A stretch of DNA of 64,000 bases from Terriglobales bacterium (GCA_025462725.1 JAOAPE010000012.1:669942-733941); one strand, 5' to 3'; counted from the first letter of the stretch, positions 27,020 to 34,909 are shown. Numbers and translations are program-made. The notes: a model not told the origin generated them from the sequence alone.

Positions 27020-27966
27020 ATACTCAGCTCCGCAGGCACCGTAGTTTCTGAAGGTTGAGCGATTCGCTCCAGGAAAAAGTCTTCCAGAGTTGCTTGCACG
27101 GGAGTGACTGAGATCAACTCCGCTTTCGCACGGCGTACAGCGTCAATTGCCGCGTCGAGGTTCGATTTCTCCAACACCGCACGAACGATCTCCGCGGCCA
27201 CATGGCACTTCCCGCCCAGAGTTTCAACTGACGCAATCGCTGAGGTGCCACGCCACACGATCTCGACCGTTGCGCCTCTTGACGACAACAGGTCCGCTAC
27301 CACTCCCACACCGCGCAATTCGCCTTTGTTCAGTACCGCAACCCGGTCGCACAGGGTTTCTGCGTCCGTAAGAATATGTGTGGAGAAGAAGATGGTCTTG
27401 CCTTCATCGTGCAGTTCCTCGATGAGATCTCGAACTTCGCGTCTGCCGATTGGATCCAGCCCTGACATTGGTTCATCGAGGAAGACGATTTTGGGATCAT
27501 GAATGATGGCCTGCGCGATACCCGCCCGTTGCAACATTCCCTTTGAGAATTTTCTGAGTTGCGTGTTCGCCACATCGCTTAACCCGACTCTTCCGAGCAT
27601 CTTCTTCACTCGTGGGCTGCGTTCCTTTGCGGGCACTCCCGACAGCTGCGCGTAGTACTCCAGCAGTTCGGACGCAGTCAGATAATCGTAGAAATATGGT
27701 TGCTCCGGAAGGAATCCCACGGACGTGCGCACCCGTGGATGATCGATGTCTAAGCCAAGGATCTTGGCCGATCCGCCGGTGGGGAACATCAGGCCCATCA
27801 GCAGCTTCAGAGTGGTGGTTTTTCCTGCGCCATTCGGACCGAGATAGCCAAAGACCTCGCCCTCTCGAACTTCGAGCGAGAGCCCTTTCAGCGCGACTTT
27901 CTCAGTCTTCTTGAAAAATCCTACAGAATAGGATTTCCGCAGTCCCGATATTTCAATAACGTTCAT
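27016..27966 (-). CDS. ABC transporter ATP-binding protein
   Basis: 316 aa. Walker A GPNGAGKT (43-50), Q loop around GFLPEQPY, signature FSKGM, Walker B VFLDEP, and H loop FSTHIL. CcmA/NatA-like subfamily, with a C-terminal extension common in ABC-2 exporters. First gene of the long minus-strand pilus operon that runs to 18010; it begins just downstream of the pilin 1 terminator. Confidence 0.93.
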   Translation of the reverse strand: MNVIEISGLRKSYSVGFFKKTEKVALKGLSLEVREGEVFGYLGPNGAGKTTTLKLLMGLMFPTGGSAKILGLDIDHPRVRTSVGFLPEQPYFYDYLTASELLEYYAQLSGVPAKERSPRVKKMLGRVGLSDVANTQLRKFSKGMLQRAGIAQAIIHDPKIVFLDEPMSGLDPIGRREVRDLIEELHDEGKTIFFSTHILTDAETLCDRVAVLNKGELRGVGVVADLLSSRGATVEIVWRGTSAIASVETLGGKCHVAAEIVRAVLEKSNLDAAIDAVRRAKAELISVTPVQATLEDFFLERIAQPSETTVPAELSI

Positions 27967-27980
27967 TGGGTGTTTTCAGA

Positions 27981-27986
27981 ATTATA
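27981..27986 (-). promoter_or_regulatory. Candidate -10 box (TATAAT) for the ABC-pil operon
   Basis: Perfect TATAAT on the minus strand 14 bases upstream of the ATPase ATG, directly downstream of the pilin terminator. No good -35 element was seen at 16-18 bases, so this is tentative. Confidence 0.35.
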
Positions 27987-27991
27987 CGGCC

Positions 27992-28026
27992 AAAAAAAAA
28001 GGAGCAGAGACATTCGTCTCTGCTCC
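27992..28026 (-). terminator. Terminator of pilin gene 1
   Basis: Perfect 11-bp stem GGAGCAGAGAC/GTCTCTGCTCC with loop ATTC (28001-28026), followed on the minus strand by nine T (27992-28000). The same hairpin is repeated after pilin 2. Confidence 0.95.
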
Positions 28027-28068
28027 CTCTGGCTCGTACCCTCCCCCGGGTATTTTGCCAAACTCAAA

Positions 28069-28578
28069 CTACTGGATCGGGGCGCTGGTCGTGGTCGGAA
28101 CCGTAGGATCAACTTCCCAACGCGTTACGCCCGATTGATCCGTGTAGTACTGCAGATCGCCGGTCGTGTGCGGTACTGCCGGTTGCGCCAACACGTTGTA
28201 TGACTGGAAGGTGCCGTTCGCATTCGCGGTGGCGCCAGTATAGGTGAAGAAGTATCCGCTCTTCGCGGTGGCAGCGGTGCTGGCAGCCGAGAGGACTGGA
28301 TCGACCAAGCAAGCGGCTGTGATCGCCGGTGCAGCGTTCGCTGCGCCGCAGACTGCCGCGGTTCCGCCCAACGCAGCCAATGAGGGCGAGAAGCCGCCGA
28401 ACGTGGACTGGAAATTGGTGTTCGAAGTCACGATGGTACGCAACGAACCAACAGCCGAAGCCTGGTTAGCAGCGATACGTGCCTTCAACAAGTTAGGAAT
28501 GGCGATGGCCGCGATGATCAAGATGATCGCAACGACGATCAGCAGTTCGATCAATGAAAAACCTTTTTGTTTACGCAT
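28069..28578 (-). CDS. pilA: Type IV major pilin, copy 1
   Basis: 169-aa prepilin. Short leader MRKQKG, cleavage before Phe, then the class IVa N-terminus FSLIELLIVVAIILIIAAIAIPNLL with Glu at +5. The C-terminal domain has two Cys pairs likely joined (CGAANAAPAITAAC region) and ends in a Thr-rich tail. GGAGGAGAT ribosome site. It differs from copy 2 at only about five residues (Ser/Ala, Ser/Thr, Gln/Thr, Gln/Asp, Asp/Asn), all outside the N-terminal helix. It has its own sigma-54 promoter, upstream element and terminator. Confidence 0.95.
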   Translation of the reverse strand: MRKQKGFSLIELLIVVAIILIIAAIAIPNLLKARIAANQASAVGSLRTIVTSNTNFQSTFGGFSPSLAALGGTAAVCGAANAAPAITAACLVDPVLSAASTAATAKSGYFFTYTGATANANGTFQSYNVLAQPAVPHTTGDLQYYTDQSGVTRWEVDPTVPTTTSAPIQ

Positions 28579-28638
28579 TACTTTCTATCTCCTCCAGAAT
28601 CAAAATTGCAAATCAAGCACATTCCAACAACCTTGGTA

Positions 28639-28654
28639 GAGCACTTTAATTGCC
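28639..28654 (-). promoter_or_regulatory. Predicted sigma-54 promoter of pilin 1
   Basis: TGGCAAttaaaGTGCT on the minus strand: GG of the -24 element and GC of the -12 element with the required spacing. It would start transcription about 49 bases before the ATG, similar to the other two pilins. Confidence 0.7.
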
Positions 28655-28760
28655 ATGAAATACGATTGGCAATAGTTGAAGAGTACACCTTTTAATATCA
28701 GTACGATATAGTGCATCTGATTACCAAAGACGTATGCACAACCGCGCAGCCATTGGCCTG

Positions 28761-28803
28761 AAATGACATTTTTTGGCTTCAGTGACGACCGATTATGTCA
28801 TTT
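28761..28803 (-). promoter_or_regulatory. Candidate activator (UAS) inverted repeat for pilin 1
   Basis: Perfect 9-bp inverted repeat AAATGACAT (28761-28769) and ATGTCATTT (28795-28803), about 135-175 bases upstream of the predicted start site, the usual distance for an NtrC-family enhancer. It contains the TGTC core reported for PilR sites in Pseudomonas. Confidence 0.6.
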
Positions 28804-28845
28804 ATGCAACGTATCGTCAGACGATAGAAATTGAACCTTCCCAAT

Positions 28846-28878
28846 AAAAAAAGGAGCAGAGACATTCGTCTCTGCTCC
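28846..28878 (-). terminator. Terminator of pilin gene 2
   Basis: Same 11-bp hairpin as after copy 1 (28853-28878), followed on the minus strand by seven T. The bases from the hairpin to the stop codon are also identical in the two copies. Confidence 0.95.
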
Positions 28879-28920
28879 CTCTGGCTCGTACCCTCCCCCG
28901 GGTATTTTGCCAAACTCAAA

Positions 28921-29430
28921 CTACTGGATCGGGGCGCTGGTCGTGGTCGGAACCGTCGGGTTAACTTCCCAACGCGTTACGCCGGACTGGTCGGTGTAGT
29001 AGTCCAAGTCGCCAGTGGTGTGCGGGACAGCCGGGGTCGCCAACACGTTGTAAGACTGGAAGGTGCCGTTCGCATTCGCGGTGGCGCCAGTATAGGTGAA
29101 GAAGTATCCGCTCTTCGCGGTGGCAGCGGTGCTGGCAGCGGAGAGGACTGGATCGACCAAGCAAGCAGCTGTGATCGCCGGAGCAGCGTTAGCCGCGCCG
29201 CAAACTGCAGCCGTTCCACCCAATGCAGCCAATGTAGGAGCAAAGCCGCCGAATGTGGACTGGAAGTTGGTGTTTGAAGTCACGATGGTGCGCAACGAAC
29301 CCACAGCCGAAGCTTGGTTAGCAGCGATACGTGCCTTCAACAAGTTAGGAATAGCGATGGCCGCGATGATCAAGATGATCGCAACGACGATCAGCAGTTC
29401 GATCAATGAAAAACCTTTTTGCTTACGCAT
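28921..29430 (-). CDS. pilA: Type IV major pilin, copy 2 (near-identical to copy 1)
   Basis: 169 aa with the same leader, Glu+5 helix, Cys-containing globular domain and Thr-rich tail as copy 1; about 97 percent identical by direct comparison. Identity to copy 1 covers the coding region, 3' UTR and terminator but stops sharply at the start codon; the upstream sequences are unrelated apart from the regulatory motifs. That pattern fits recent tandem duplication or gene conversion. GAGGAG ribosome site, its own sigma-54 promoter (29501-29516). Confidence 0.95.
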   Translation of the reverse strand: MRKQKGFSLIELLIVVAIILIIAAIAIPNLLKARIAANQASAVGSLRTIVTSNTNFQSTFGGFAPTLAALGGTAAVCGAANAAPAITAACLVDPVLSAASTAATAKSGYFFTYTGATANANGTFQSYNVLATPAVPHTTGDLDYYTDQSGVTRWEVNPTVPTTTSAPIQ

Positions 29431-29500
29431 TTAATTTATCTCCTCAATTTGTACTGCTTGTACCGCAATTTACTCTCTAGGGGTAATCACCATATCACTT

Positions 29501-29516
29501 TGCACTTCTCGTGCCA
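29501..29516 (-). promoter_or_regulatory. Predicted sigma-54 promoter of pilin 2
   Basis: TGGCACgagaaGTGCA on the minus strand, an almost perfect match to the TGGCAC-N5-TTGCA consensus with only the first T of the -12 box changed. About 59 bases of leader to the ATG. Confidence 0.85.
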
Positions 29517-29608
29517 TCCCTTTAACGGCAGGTGCTGCCTGTAACTTCATGAAATCACTGACTCCTCGTAGGCGCTCCATGAATGCTCCACTTGCCCTGG
29601 TCGCGAAC

Positions 29609-29646
29609 TGACATTTCTTGCCATTCTTGGTAGACCTAAAATGTCA
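29609..29646 (-). promoter_or_regulatory. Candidate activator (UAS) inverted repeat for pilin 2
   Basis: TGACATTT (29609-29616) and AAATGTCA (29639-29646) form a perfect 8-bp inverted repeat about 120-157 bases upstream of the predicted start, with the same TGACAT/ATGTCA core as the element before pilin 1. Confidence 0.6.
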
Positions 29647-29734
29647 CTTCCTCCCAGAAAGGGAAAACGGCAATCGATTGCTAAAGTTGGGTAGGTTTCG
29701 GTCATTGTAGCTCTGGATTGCCTTCGATTCAACG

Positions 29735-29762
29735 AAAAGGGAACCAACAGATGTTGGTTCCC
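29735..29762 (-). terminator. Terminator of pilin gene 3
   Basis: Perfect 10-bp stem GGGAACCAAC/GTTGGTTCCC (29739-29762) followed on the minus strand by TTTTCGTT. A different hairpin from that of copies 1 and 2. Confidence 0.85.
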
Positions 29763-29795
29763 AATAACCTCTGTGATCTCTCTTAACAGAATCTA

Positions 29796-30305
29796 CTAAA
29801 TCGGGGTGCTCGTAGACGTCGCCGGTACGCCTGATTCGCTCCGGATCACCGCCGACTGGTCCGAGTAATAGTGGAAATCGCCAGTGCTGCCTTGGGCAGA
29901 AGGGGTCGCCATGGTGTTGTAGTCAGGGAATGTTCCATCTGCATACGCTGCTCCGTTCGGAGTATAGGTGAAGAAATATCCACTCTTGGGCGTGTTCGCC
30001 ACGGTTGCGATCGAAAGCAATGGGTCCAGCAAGCATGCTTGGGATACCGTAGGAGCCGGCGCAGGATTGGCACTGCAAGCGGCATTAGTTCCGCCCAGCG
30101 CTAGCAGACTAGGCGCGAATCCGGTGAACATCCCTTTGTAATTCACATTGCTCGTTGCGATCGTGCGCAACGAACTCACCGCGGACGCTTGGTTCGCGGC
30201 AATCTTGGCTTTAAGTAGATTTGGGATTGCAATCGCCGCAATGATCAAGATGATCGCCACAACAATTAGCAATTCTATGAGAGAAAATCCTCGTTGCTTT
30301 CGCAT
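29796..30305 (-). CDS. pilA: Type IV major pilin, copy 3 (divergent)
   Basis: 169 aa, the same length as the others. The N-terminal 50 residues are nearly the same (MRKQRGFSLIELLIVV, with KAKIAANQASAVSS), but the globular domain differs widely, apart from the conserved GYFFTY segment and the ACLLDP element. It may be an alternative or minor pilin. CGGAG ribosome site, its own sigma-54 promoter and terminator. Confidence 0.93.
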   Translation of the reverse strand: MRKQRGFSLIELLIVVAIILIIAAIAIPNLLKAKIAANQASAVSSLRTIATSNVNYKGMFTGFAPSLLALGGTNAACSANPAPAPTVSQACLLDPLLSIATVANTPKSGYFFTYTPNGAAYADGTFPDYNTMATPSAQGSTGDFHYYSDQSAVIRSESGVPATSTSTPI

Positions 30306-30364
30306 TCAAGCTCCGTAAGAACGTCTGGGGGCGTAAAGCCGCAATTACTCCTGACACACTTCAT

Positions 30365-30380
30365 TGCAATCTGAATACCA
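30365..30380 (-). promoter_or_regulatory. Predicted sigma-54 promoter of pilin 3
   Basis: TGGTATtcagaTTGCA on the minus strand: perfect -12 TTGCA and GG of -24 with correct spacing. Leader of about 48 bases to the ATG. Confidence 0.8.
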
Positions 30381-30499
30381 GCCCAGAGCAGAAGTTTTTG
30401 AAGTAGCTATCGCGGTGATTGCTAACCTTATACCTTGACAGGCCAACAACTTAAAGGAAAATTTTCGATTCCGCAGTGCCTGCCCTGATGCCCGCGCGA

Positions 30500-30505
30500 T
30501 GACAT
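30500..30505 (-). promoter_or_regulatory. Candidate activator half-site for pilin 3
   Basis: One TGACAT element about 150 bases upstream of the predicted start, at the same distance as the paired elements of pilins 1 and 2. The second arm (TTACATTGTGAC nearby) is imperfect. Confidence 0.4.
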
Positions 30506-30558
30506 AAATTGTTACATTGTGACCGGAAGTGTCTGGAGAGGATTGAAAGTCTATGTTC

Positions 30559-31836
30559 TCAGCAAGCCAGCGCTTCACGCGAAAGCTTCATTCCATCCAG
30601 GTTTCCGAGGACCGTGACTGCGATGGAATCTGACTTAAACATCGAGTTCGCAAGGTTGATCAGATCGTCGGAAGTGACTGCTTCAACGCGATCGATGATC
30701 TCATCGAGATCAAAGAACCTGTCGAAGTACATCTCCTGACGCGCCAGGTTTGACATGCGCGCAGTCGAAGATTCCAGGCTCAACATCAAGTTGCCTTTTA
30801 GCTGGTCTTTTACGCGACGCAACTCTTCTTCTGCAATGCGGTCGTTCTTGAGTCCTCGAAATTCGCTAACGATCTCGCTGACCACTTTTGGAACGGATTC
30901 AGCCGACGTGCCCGCATAGACGCACATGCAGCCCGTATCTCGATACGGATTCAAATCGCTGTAGATCGAATACACCAACCCTTGTTCTTCGCGGATCTTT
31001 TGGAACAATCGCGAACTCATCCCTCCGCCGAGTAGCGTGTTGAGGATGTAGGAAACATATCGCGTCTCATGCGAAATGTGCGGAGAGGGAACTCCCAAAC
31101 AAATCTGTACTTGCTCCAATGACTTCTTATTCCGCGTCACGATCTTTGCCACAACGTTTGGCGGAAGCTCATGATATCCATTAGACCCCGGTTTTAAGCC
31201 TTCGAAACGCTCTTTGACAAGTTGCACAAAATTGTCGTGGTCTAGACTTCCCGCCGCTGAGATCACCAAATTTCCCGGAGAGAATCGCTTCTTGTAGAAG
31301 TTTAAGACTGATTCCTGGTCTAGGGTTCTTACCGTGTCCTTGGTGCCAAGGATCGGTTTACCCAACGGATGGTCTTTGTAGAAATTCTGCGTAAAGATCT
31401 CGTGGACAAGATAATCAGGATTGTCTTCGTCCATCTTGATCTCTTCCAGGATCACGCCCTTCTCGCGGCTGATGTCTTTGGGTTCGAACAGAGGATTGAG
31501 CACAATGTCGCAAAGCACATCCATCGCGATGGGAAGATGTTCATCAAGGACTTTTGCGTTGAAGCAGATCGTTTCTTTTCCAGTGAAGGCGTCCATGTTG
31601 CCGCCGATAGAATCCATCTGCTTGGCGATATCCAAGGCGCTGCGGTTCTTTGTGCCCTTGAACACCATGTGCTCGACAAAATGCGAGATACCATTGACCT
31701 CGGCATCCTCGTGGCGGGAACCGGTCTTGAGCCAAATGCCGATAGCCACCGAGCGTATATGCTGCATTTGCTCAGTCAGAATGGTCAGCCCATTCGGCAA
31801 AACGTGTTTTCGGATGCTTCTTACGTCGGATACCAT
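30559..31836 (-). CDS. M16 family zinc peptidase (processing-peptidase-like)
   Basis: 425 aa. Inverted zinc motif HxxEH at His52, Glu55, His56 (HFVEHM), with the third ligand Glu at about 132 (ILEEIKMDED). Both halves of the M16 fold are present, including the arginine-tyrosine segment of the C-terminal half (SRLFQKIREEQGLVYSIYS). No signal peptide, so cytoplasmic, like bacterial M16B enzymes (YmxG/PqqL relatives). Substrate unknown. Confidence 0.92.
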   Translation of the reverse strand: MVSDVRSIRKHVLPNGLTILTEQMQHIRSVAIGIWLKTGSRHEDAEVNGISHFVEHMVFKGTKNRSALDIAKQMDSIGGNMDAFTGKETICFNAKVLDEHLPIAMDVLCDIVLNPLFEPKDISREKGVILEEIKMDEDNPDYLVHEIFTQNFYKDHPLGKPILGTKDTVRTLDQESVLNFYKKRFSPGNLVISAAGSLDHDNFVQLVKERFEGLKPGSNGYHELPPNVVAKIVTRNKKSLEQVQICLGVPSPHISHETRYVSYILNTLLGGGMSSRLFQKIREEQGLVYSIYSDLNPYRDTGCMCVYAGTSAESVPKVVSEIVSEFRGLKNDRIAEEELRRVKDQLKGNLMLSLESSTARMSNLARQEMYFDRFFDLDEIIDRVEAVTSDDLINLANSMFKSDSIAVTVLGNLDGMKLSREALAC

Positions 31837-31988
31837 ATTTCTGCTTATTGTTACACAGCCTTCAGCAACTCAGACGTACGGATTGCCTTTGTGAATCAGT
31901 AACTTGCGGGCTAAGTGTTAAACTGTGATCGGAAGCCCGGTTGGAGGCTTCCTTTCGTCCTACTCTCCAGCAACTTATTGGATGCCTT

Positions 31989-33122
31989 ATGGAAAGTTTA
32001 GCGACCGAGATTTTAGGCCTTAATATTCAAGAGCTTACAGACCTTGTCGCCAACCTGGGTGAGCCTGCGTACCGAGCCCGCCAACTTTTTCAGGGAGTTT
32101 ACAAAGACCGGATTCGTTCGCTCGAGGAGCTGTCCACTTTCCCAAAATTTCTACGCGAACGGATGAAGCAGGAGGGAATTTCGCTTTCGACTCCTGTAAT
32201 CGACAAGAAATTTGTCTCCACCGATGGCACCATCCGCTATCTCATCGCTTTTCCCGATGGCCAAAGCGTCGAGACTGTGTGGATGCCCGAAGGAGACGGT
32301 GGAGAAACCGGCGACGGTTCTGATGCGGGCGATGAAGAAGAGTCTCACTCGGGCCTCCCGAAGAAAACTTACGACCGCGCCACCATCTGTGTTTCCAGTC
32401 AGGTTGGCTGCGCTGTCAATTGCCAGTTCTGCATGACTGCGCTCCTCGGACTAAAACGAAATCTATCCGCCGGCGAGATCGTAGGACAGATCACCACCGT
32501 TCTCAATGACCACTCGGTTGACCTCGACAAAAAGCGCATCAACATCGTCTTCATGGGACAAGGCGAGCCCTTCAACAACTATGACAATTTCATTAAAGCA
32601 GTGCGCCTCTTGGTCGAAGGTGTCGGATTCCCGCAATCGCGCATGACCGTTTCCACTTCCGGCATTGTTCCACGCATTTACGATCTCGGGAAAGAGGATG
32701 TTCGCCCGAAATTGGCAATCTCCCTCAATGCTTCGAATGACGTCGAGCGCACCAAACTGATTCCGATAAACAAAAAGTGGGACATCGCCTCTCTCGTCGA
32801 TGCAGCTAAAGTGTTTCCGCTTCGCAATCGCGAGCGCATGACTTTTGAATATGTTCTTCTTGACCAGGAAAACGACTCACCCCAGAACGCGCGCGAGGTC
32901 GTGCAGATCATCCGCGGACTCGGTGACAAACAGGCGTCAGCGAAAGTGAACCTTATCGCCTGGAACTCCGGGCCTGAGATTCCCTTCAACACGCCCTCTG
33001 ACTCTCGCGTGCATGCTTTTCAAAAAGTCCTGACCGATGCCGGCATTCCAACTTTCATCCGCCGTCCCCGCGGACGCGACATCTACGCCGCCTGCGGTCA
33101 GCTAAAACGCACAACTGCGTAG
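31989..33122 (+). CDS. rlmN: 23S rRNA (adenine-2503-C2)-methyltransferase RlmN
   Basis: 377 aa from the ATG at 31989; an in-frame start at 31941 is not needed. Radical-SAM dual-specificity RNA methyltransferase. Cluster cysteines at 141, 145 and 148 (CxxxCxxC, in GCAVNCQFC), GEP motif GQGEPFNN, and the C-terminal Cys of YAACGQL that forms the methyl intermediate. Between MPEGD (about 100) and DRATICVSSQ (about 129) there is an acidic insertion of roughly 25 residues rich in Gly, Asp and Glu, absent from typical RlmN. Confidence 0.95.
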   Translation: MESLATEILGLNIQELTDLVANLGEPAYRARQLFQGVYKDRIRSLEELSTFPKFLRERMKQEGISLSTPVIDKKFVSTDGTIRYLIAFPDGQSVETVWMPEGDGGETGDGSDAGDEEESHSGLPKKTYDRATICVSSQVGCAVNCQFCMTALLGLKRNLSAGEIVGQITTVLNDHSVDLDKKRINIVFMGQGEPFNNYDNFIKAVRLLVEGVGFPQSRMTVSTSGIVPRIYDLGKEDVRPKLAISLNASNDVERTKLIPINKKWDIASLVDAAKVFPLRNRERMTFEYVLLDQENDSPQNAREVVQIIRGLGDKQASAKVNLIAWNSGPEIPFNTPSDSRVHAFQKVLTDAGIPTFIRRPRGRDIYAACGQLKRTTA

Positions 33123-33174
33123 TCTCATCAGTTCGCACCCGTGCTATCCTTCTTCGCTCAACGGAAATTTACCT

Positions 33175-34572
33175 GTGCTTCCAAACCTGAGATCAATCTC
33201 GATTCGGACACTGCTGCTTTTTTCAGCATGCAGCCTCTCGCATGCACAAGACCCAGTTGCCGTTGATCCCCAGCACAATAAGATTGAGTATGAGGACGCC
33301 AAGATCAGGGTCGTCCGCTACACACTAGCGCCAGGCGAGAAATCCGCGATGCACGAACATCCGGAGATGCTTGTCGTGAATCTCTCCAACGCTCGCATCC
33401 GCATTACAGATTCAACTGGCAATGTTCAGGACATCGATTTCCATGCAGGAGAGGTCCTGCATCGCGGGCCTGTTCGACACGCGGCAGAAAATATCGGCAA
33501 TACCGTTTGGGAAGAAGTCTTCACTGAATTCAAGCGAGCGGGCGTGGACCTAGCGAAAGTGGAATCCGTTTCACCGGTCCAGCCCGCGCCGAATTCTCCA
33601 CCTTCACCCGCCGCCAGCGTGGTGACACCAACGCAACCATCCGCGAATCCCGCGCCTGCAGTCCCGCGTGCTCCGGCCGTTTCCGAAACACCTGCTCCCA
33701 CGCAGCCCGTTCCACAGCCGGTCACCCCGTCATCAGACGCAATCCCAGCCAATCCAAACGGCACGAAGATGCAATTCGTGAACGGCACCGAACTGGCCTT
33801 CGTCGACCGAGGACAAGGTCAGCCGCTGGTATTCGTGCATGACACGCTTGGCGATTACCGCTCGTGGACGCGCCAGTTTGCTGCGCTCTCCGCGAATTAT
33901 CACGTTATCGCCTACAGTCGTCGATACCACTATCCCAATCACGCGACTGGCAAAGAAGGCGACTACACTTACGAGCAGAACGCCAAAGATCTCGCGGACT
34001 TCATTCGCAGTCTCAATCTCGGCCCCGTGCGTCTCGTGGGACACGGGTACGGCGCATCCATCGCGGCGATGACCGCTGCCGAGCACCCTGAGTTGGTGAA
34101 AACGCTTGCCATCAGCGAGCCGGGCTTTGATGCGATGCTGGATTCCTCCCGCGCTTACAACACGCGATTCGCCCGCGAGGAGATTTACGGGATCATCCGC
34201 AAGCCGCTCACGAAAGGCGATCCAGTGAAGGGTGTCCAGATGTATGTTGACTGGTTGCGCGCTGAACGATGGGACACAATGCCCGTGGACGAGCAATTCC
34301 GCCGCAAGCAGAATGCGTATGCTTTGCGCGACCAGTCGTTCTTTGCTGCCCCGCCGGCATTCGCATGTCCGGAGGCGAAGAAGATCACTGCGCCAACATT
34401 GCTGATCTCAGGACAGAATCGCAGCCCCAACAGCGCGGAGATTTCCGGGATCCTCTCTGCATGTGTCCCGAATGCCGAGCGCGTCTCAGTTCCGAACTCC
34501 GCCAATGCCCCGTATTTGGACAATCCGTATGGTTACACTAAAGCCGTTGCGGCTTTTCAGGCGAAGCATTAA
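33175..34572 (+). CDS. Exported cupin domain fused to a degenerate alpha/beta hydrolase
   Basis: 465 aa. Start codon is GTG (33175), followed by a signal peptide (about 1-24). Cupin-like domain at about 35-125 with HEHPE near 60-64 and a later His at 96. A long Pro/Ala/Thr linker (about 134-195) leads to an alpha/beta-hydrolase fold (198-465). The nucleophile elbow reads GHGYG at 289-293, with Gly291 where Ser is expected, and the usual C-terminal catalytic His region reads NSANAPYLDNP without His. Both triad positions are lost, so the hydrolase half is probably a binding or pseudoenzyme domain. Likely periplasmic. The cupin half could bind metal through its His residues. Confidence 0.8.
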   Translation: MLPNLRSISIRTLLLFSACSLSHAQDPVAVDPQHNKIEYEDAKIRVVRYTLAPGEKSAMHEHPEMLVVNLSNARIRITDSTGNVQDIDFHAGEVLHRGPVRHAAENIGNTVWEEVFTEFKRAGVDLAKVESVSPVQPAPNSPPSPAASVVTPTQPSANPAPAVPRAPAVSETPAPTQPVPQPVTPSSDAIPANPNGTKMQFVNGTELAFVDRGQGQPLVFVHDTLGDYRSWTRQFAALSANYHVIAYSRRYHYPNHATGKEGDYTYEQNAKDLADFIRSLNLGPVRLVGHGYGASIAAMTAAEHPELVKTLAISEPGFDAMLDSSRAYNTRFAREEIYGIIRKPLTKGDPVKGVQMYVDWLRAERWDTMPVDEQFRRKQNAYALRDQSFFAAPPAFACPEAKKITAPTLLISGQNRSPNSAEISGILSACVPNAERVSVPNSANAPYLDNPYGYTKAVAAFQAKH

Positions 34573-34588
34573 TCCAAGGTATTCGGAA

Positions 34589-34909
34589 ATGGACCCAGAC
34601 AAAGACCTTCTACAAAGAGTAGTAGCTGCGATTGACAAAGCAGACTTTTTTCGCTCCATTCTCCAGAACGACAATTTTGATGACTGGAATCTTGCGAAGG
34701 AATGTGGTGAATTCCTAGTTCGAATCGAACCCGAAGACGTGATGGGTCACGCGCTGTTGGTTCGAGCGCACAGGCATCTCGGCAACCTGCAGAAAGCTCG
34801 CGAGGAGTTGCAGCAGTGTGAGTTAATGACTAGGGGACGCGAACTAACGCAAGGGGAGACGGAGCTGTTTGTTCCATTGTTGACACAGGAAGAAAAGCTT
34901 CTCGGTTAG
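34589..34909 (+). CDS. Small TPR-like cytoplasmic protein
   Basis: 106 aa from the ATG at 34589, 16 bases after the cupin-hydrolase stop. Helical, with one TPR-like pair ([28 protein letters not shown], about 51-80). Function not recognised. Its stop TAG overlaps the stop of the converging glpX by two bases. Confidence 0.75.
   Translation: MDPDKDLLQRVVAAIDKADFFRSILQNDNFDDWNLAKECGEFLVRIEPEDVMGHALLVRAHRHLGNLQKAREELQQCELMTRGRELTQGETELFVPLLTQEEKLLG

Larger units (their letters stand above)
28579..28920 (-). other. Regulatory gap between pilin copies 1 and 2
   Basis: 342 bases without a protein gene. From right to left it holds the 3' UTR and terminator of pilin 2 (28846-28920), the inverted TGACAT elements (28761-28803), a second weaker -24/-12-like match (28737-28753), the sigma-54 promoter (28639-28654), and the pilin 1 ribosome site. 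Confidence 0.7.
29431..29795 (-). other. Regulatory gap between pilin copies 2 and 3
   Basis: 365 bases without a protein gene: terminator of pilin 3 (29735-29762), TGACATTT inverted repeat (29609-29646), sigma-54 promoter (29501-29516) and the ribosome site of pilin 2. The same module order as in the gap between copies 1 and 2. Confidence 0.7.

Noticed and set aside
28737-28753. Second sigma-54-like site before pilin 1
   Set aside because: TGGC with correct spacing, but the -12 element is TTGT; the site at 28639-28654 keeps GC at -12 and has the leader length of the other pilins.
28244-29434. Plus-strand frames across the two pilins
   Set aside because: They are antisense to the pilin genes and mirror the repeat; no independent coding evidence.
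18010-30305. Secretin pilQ or retraction ATPase pilT
   Set aside because: Neither a secretin domain nor a PilT ATPase could be found; only the extension ATPase with its zinc site is present.
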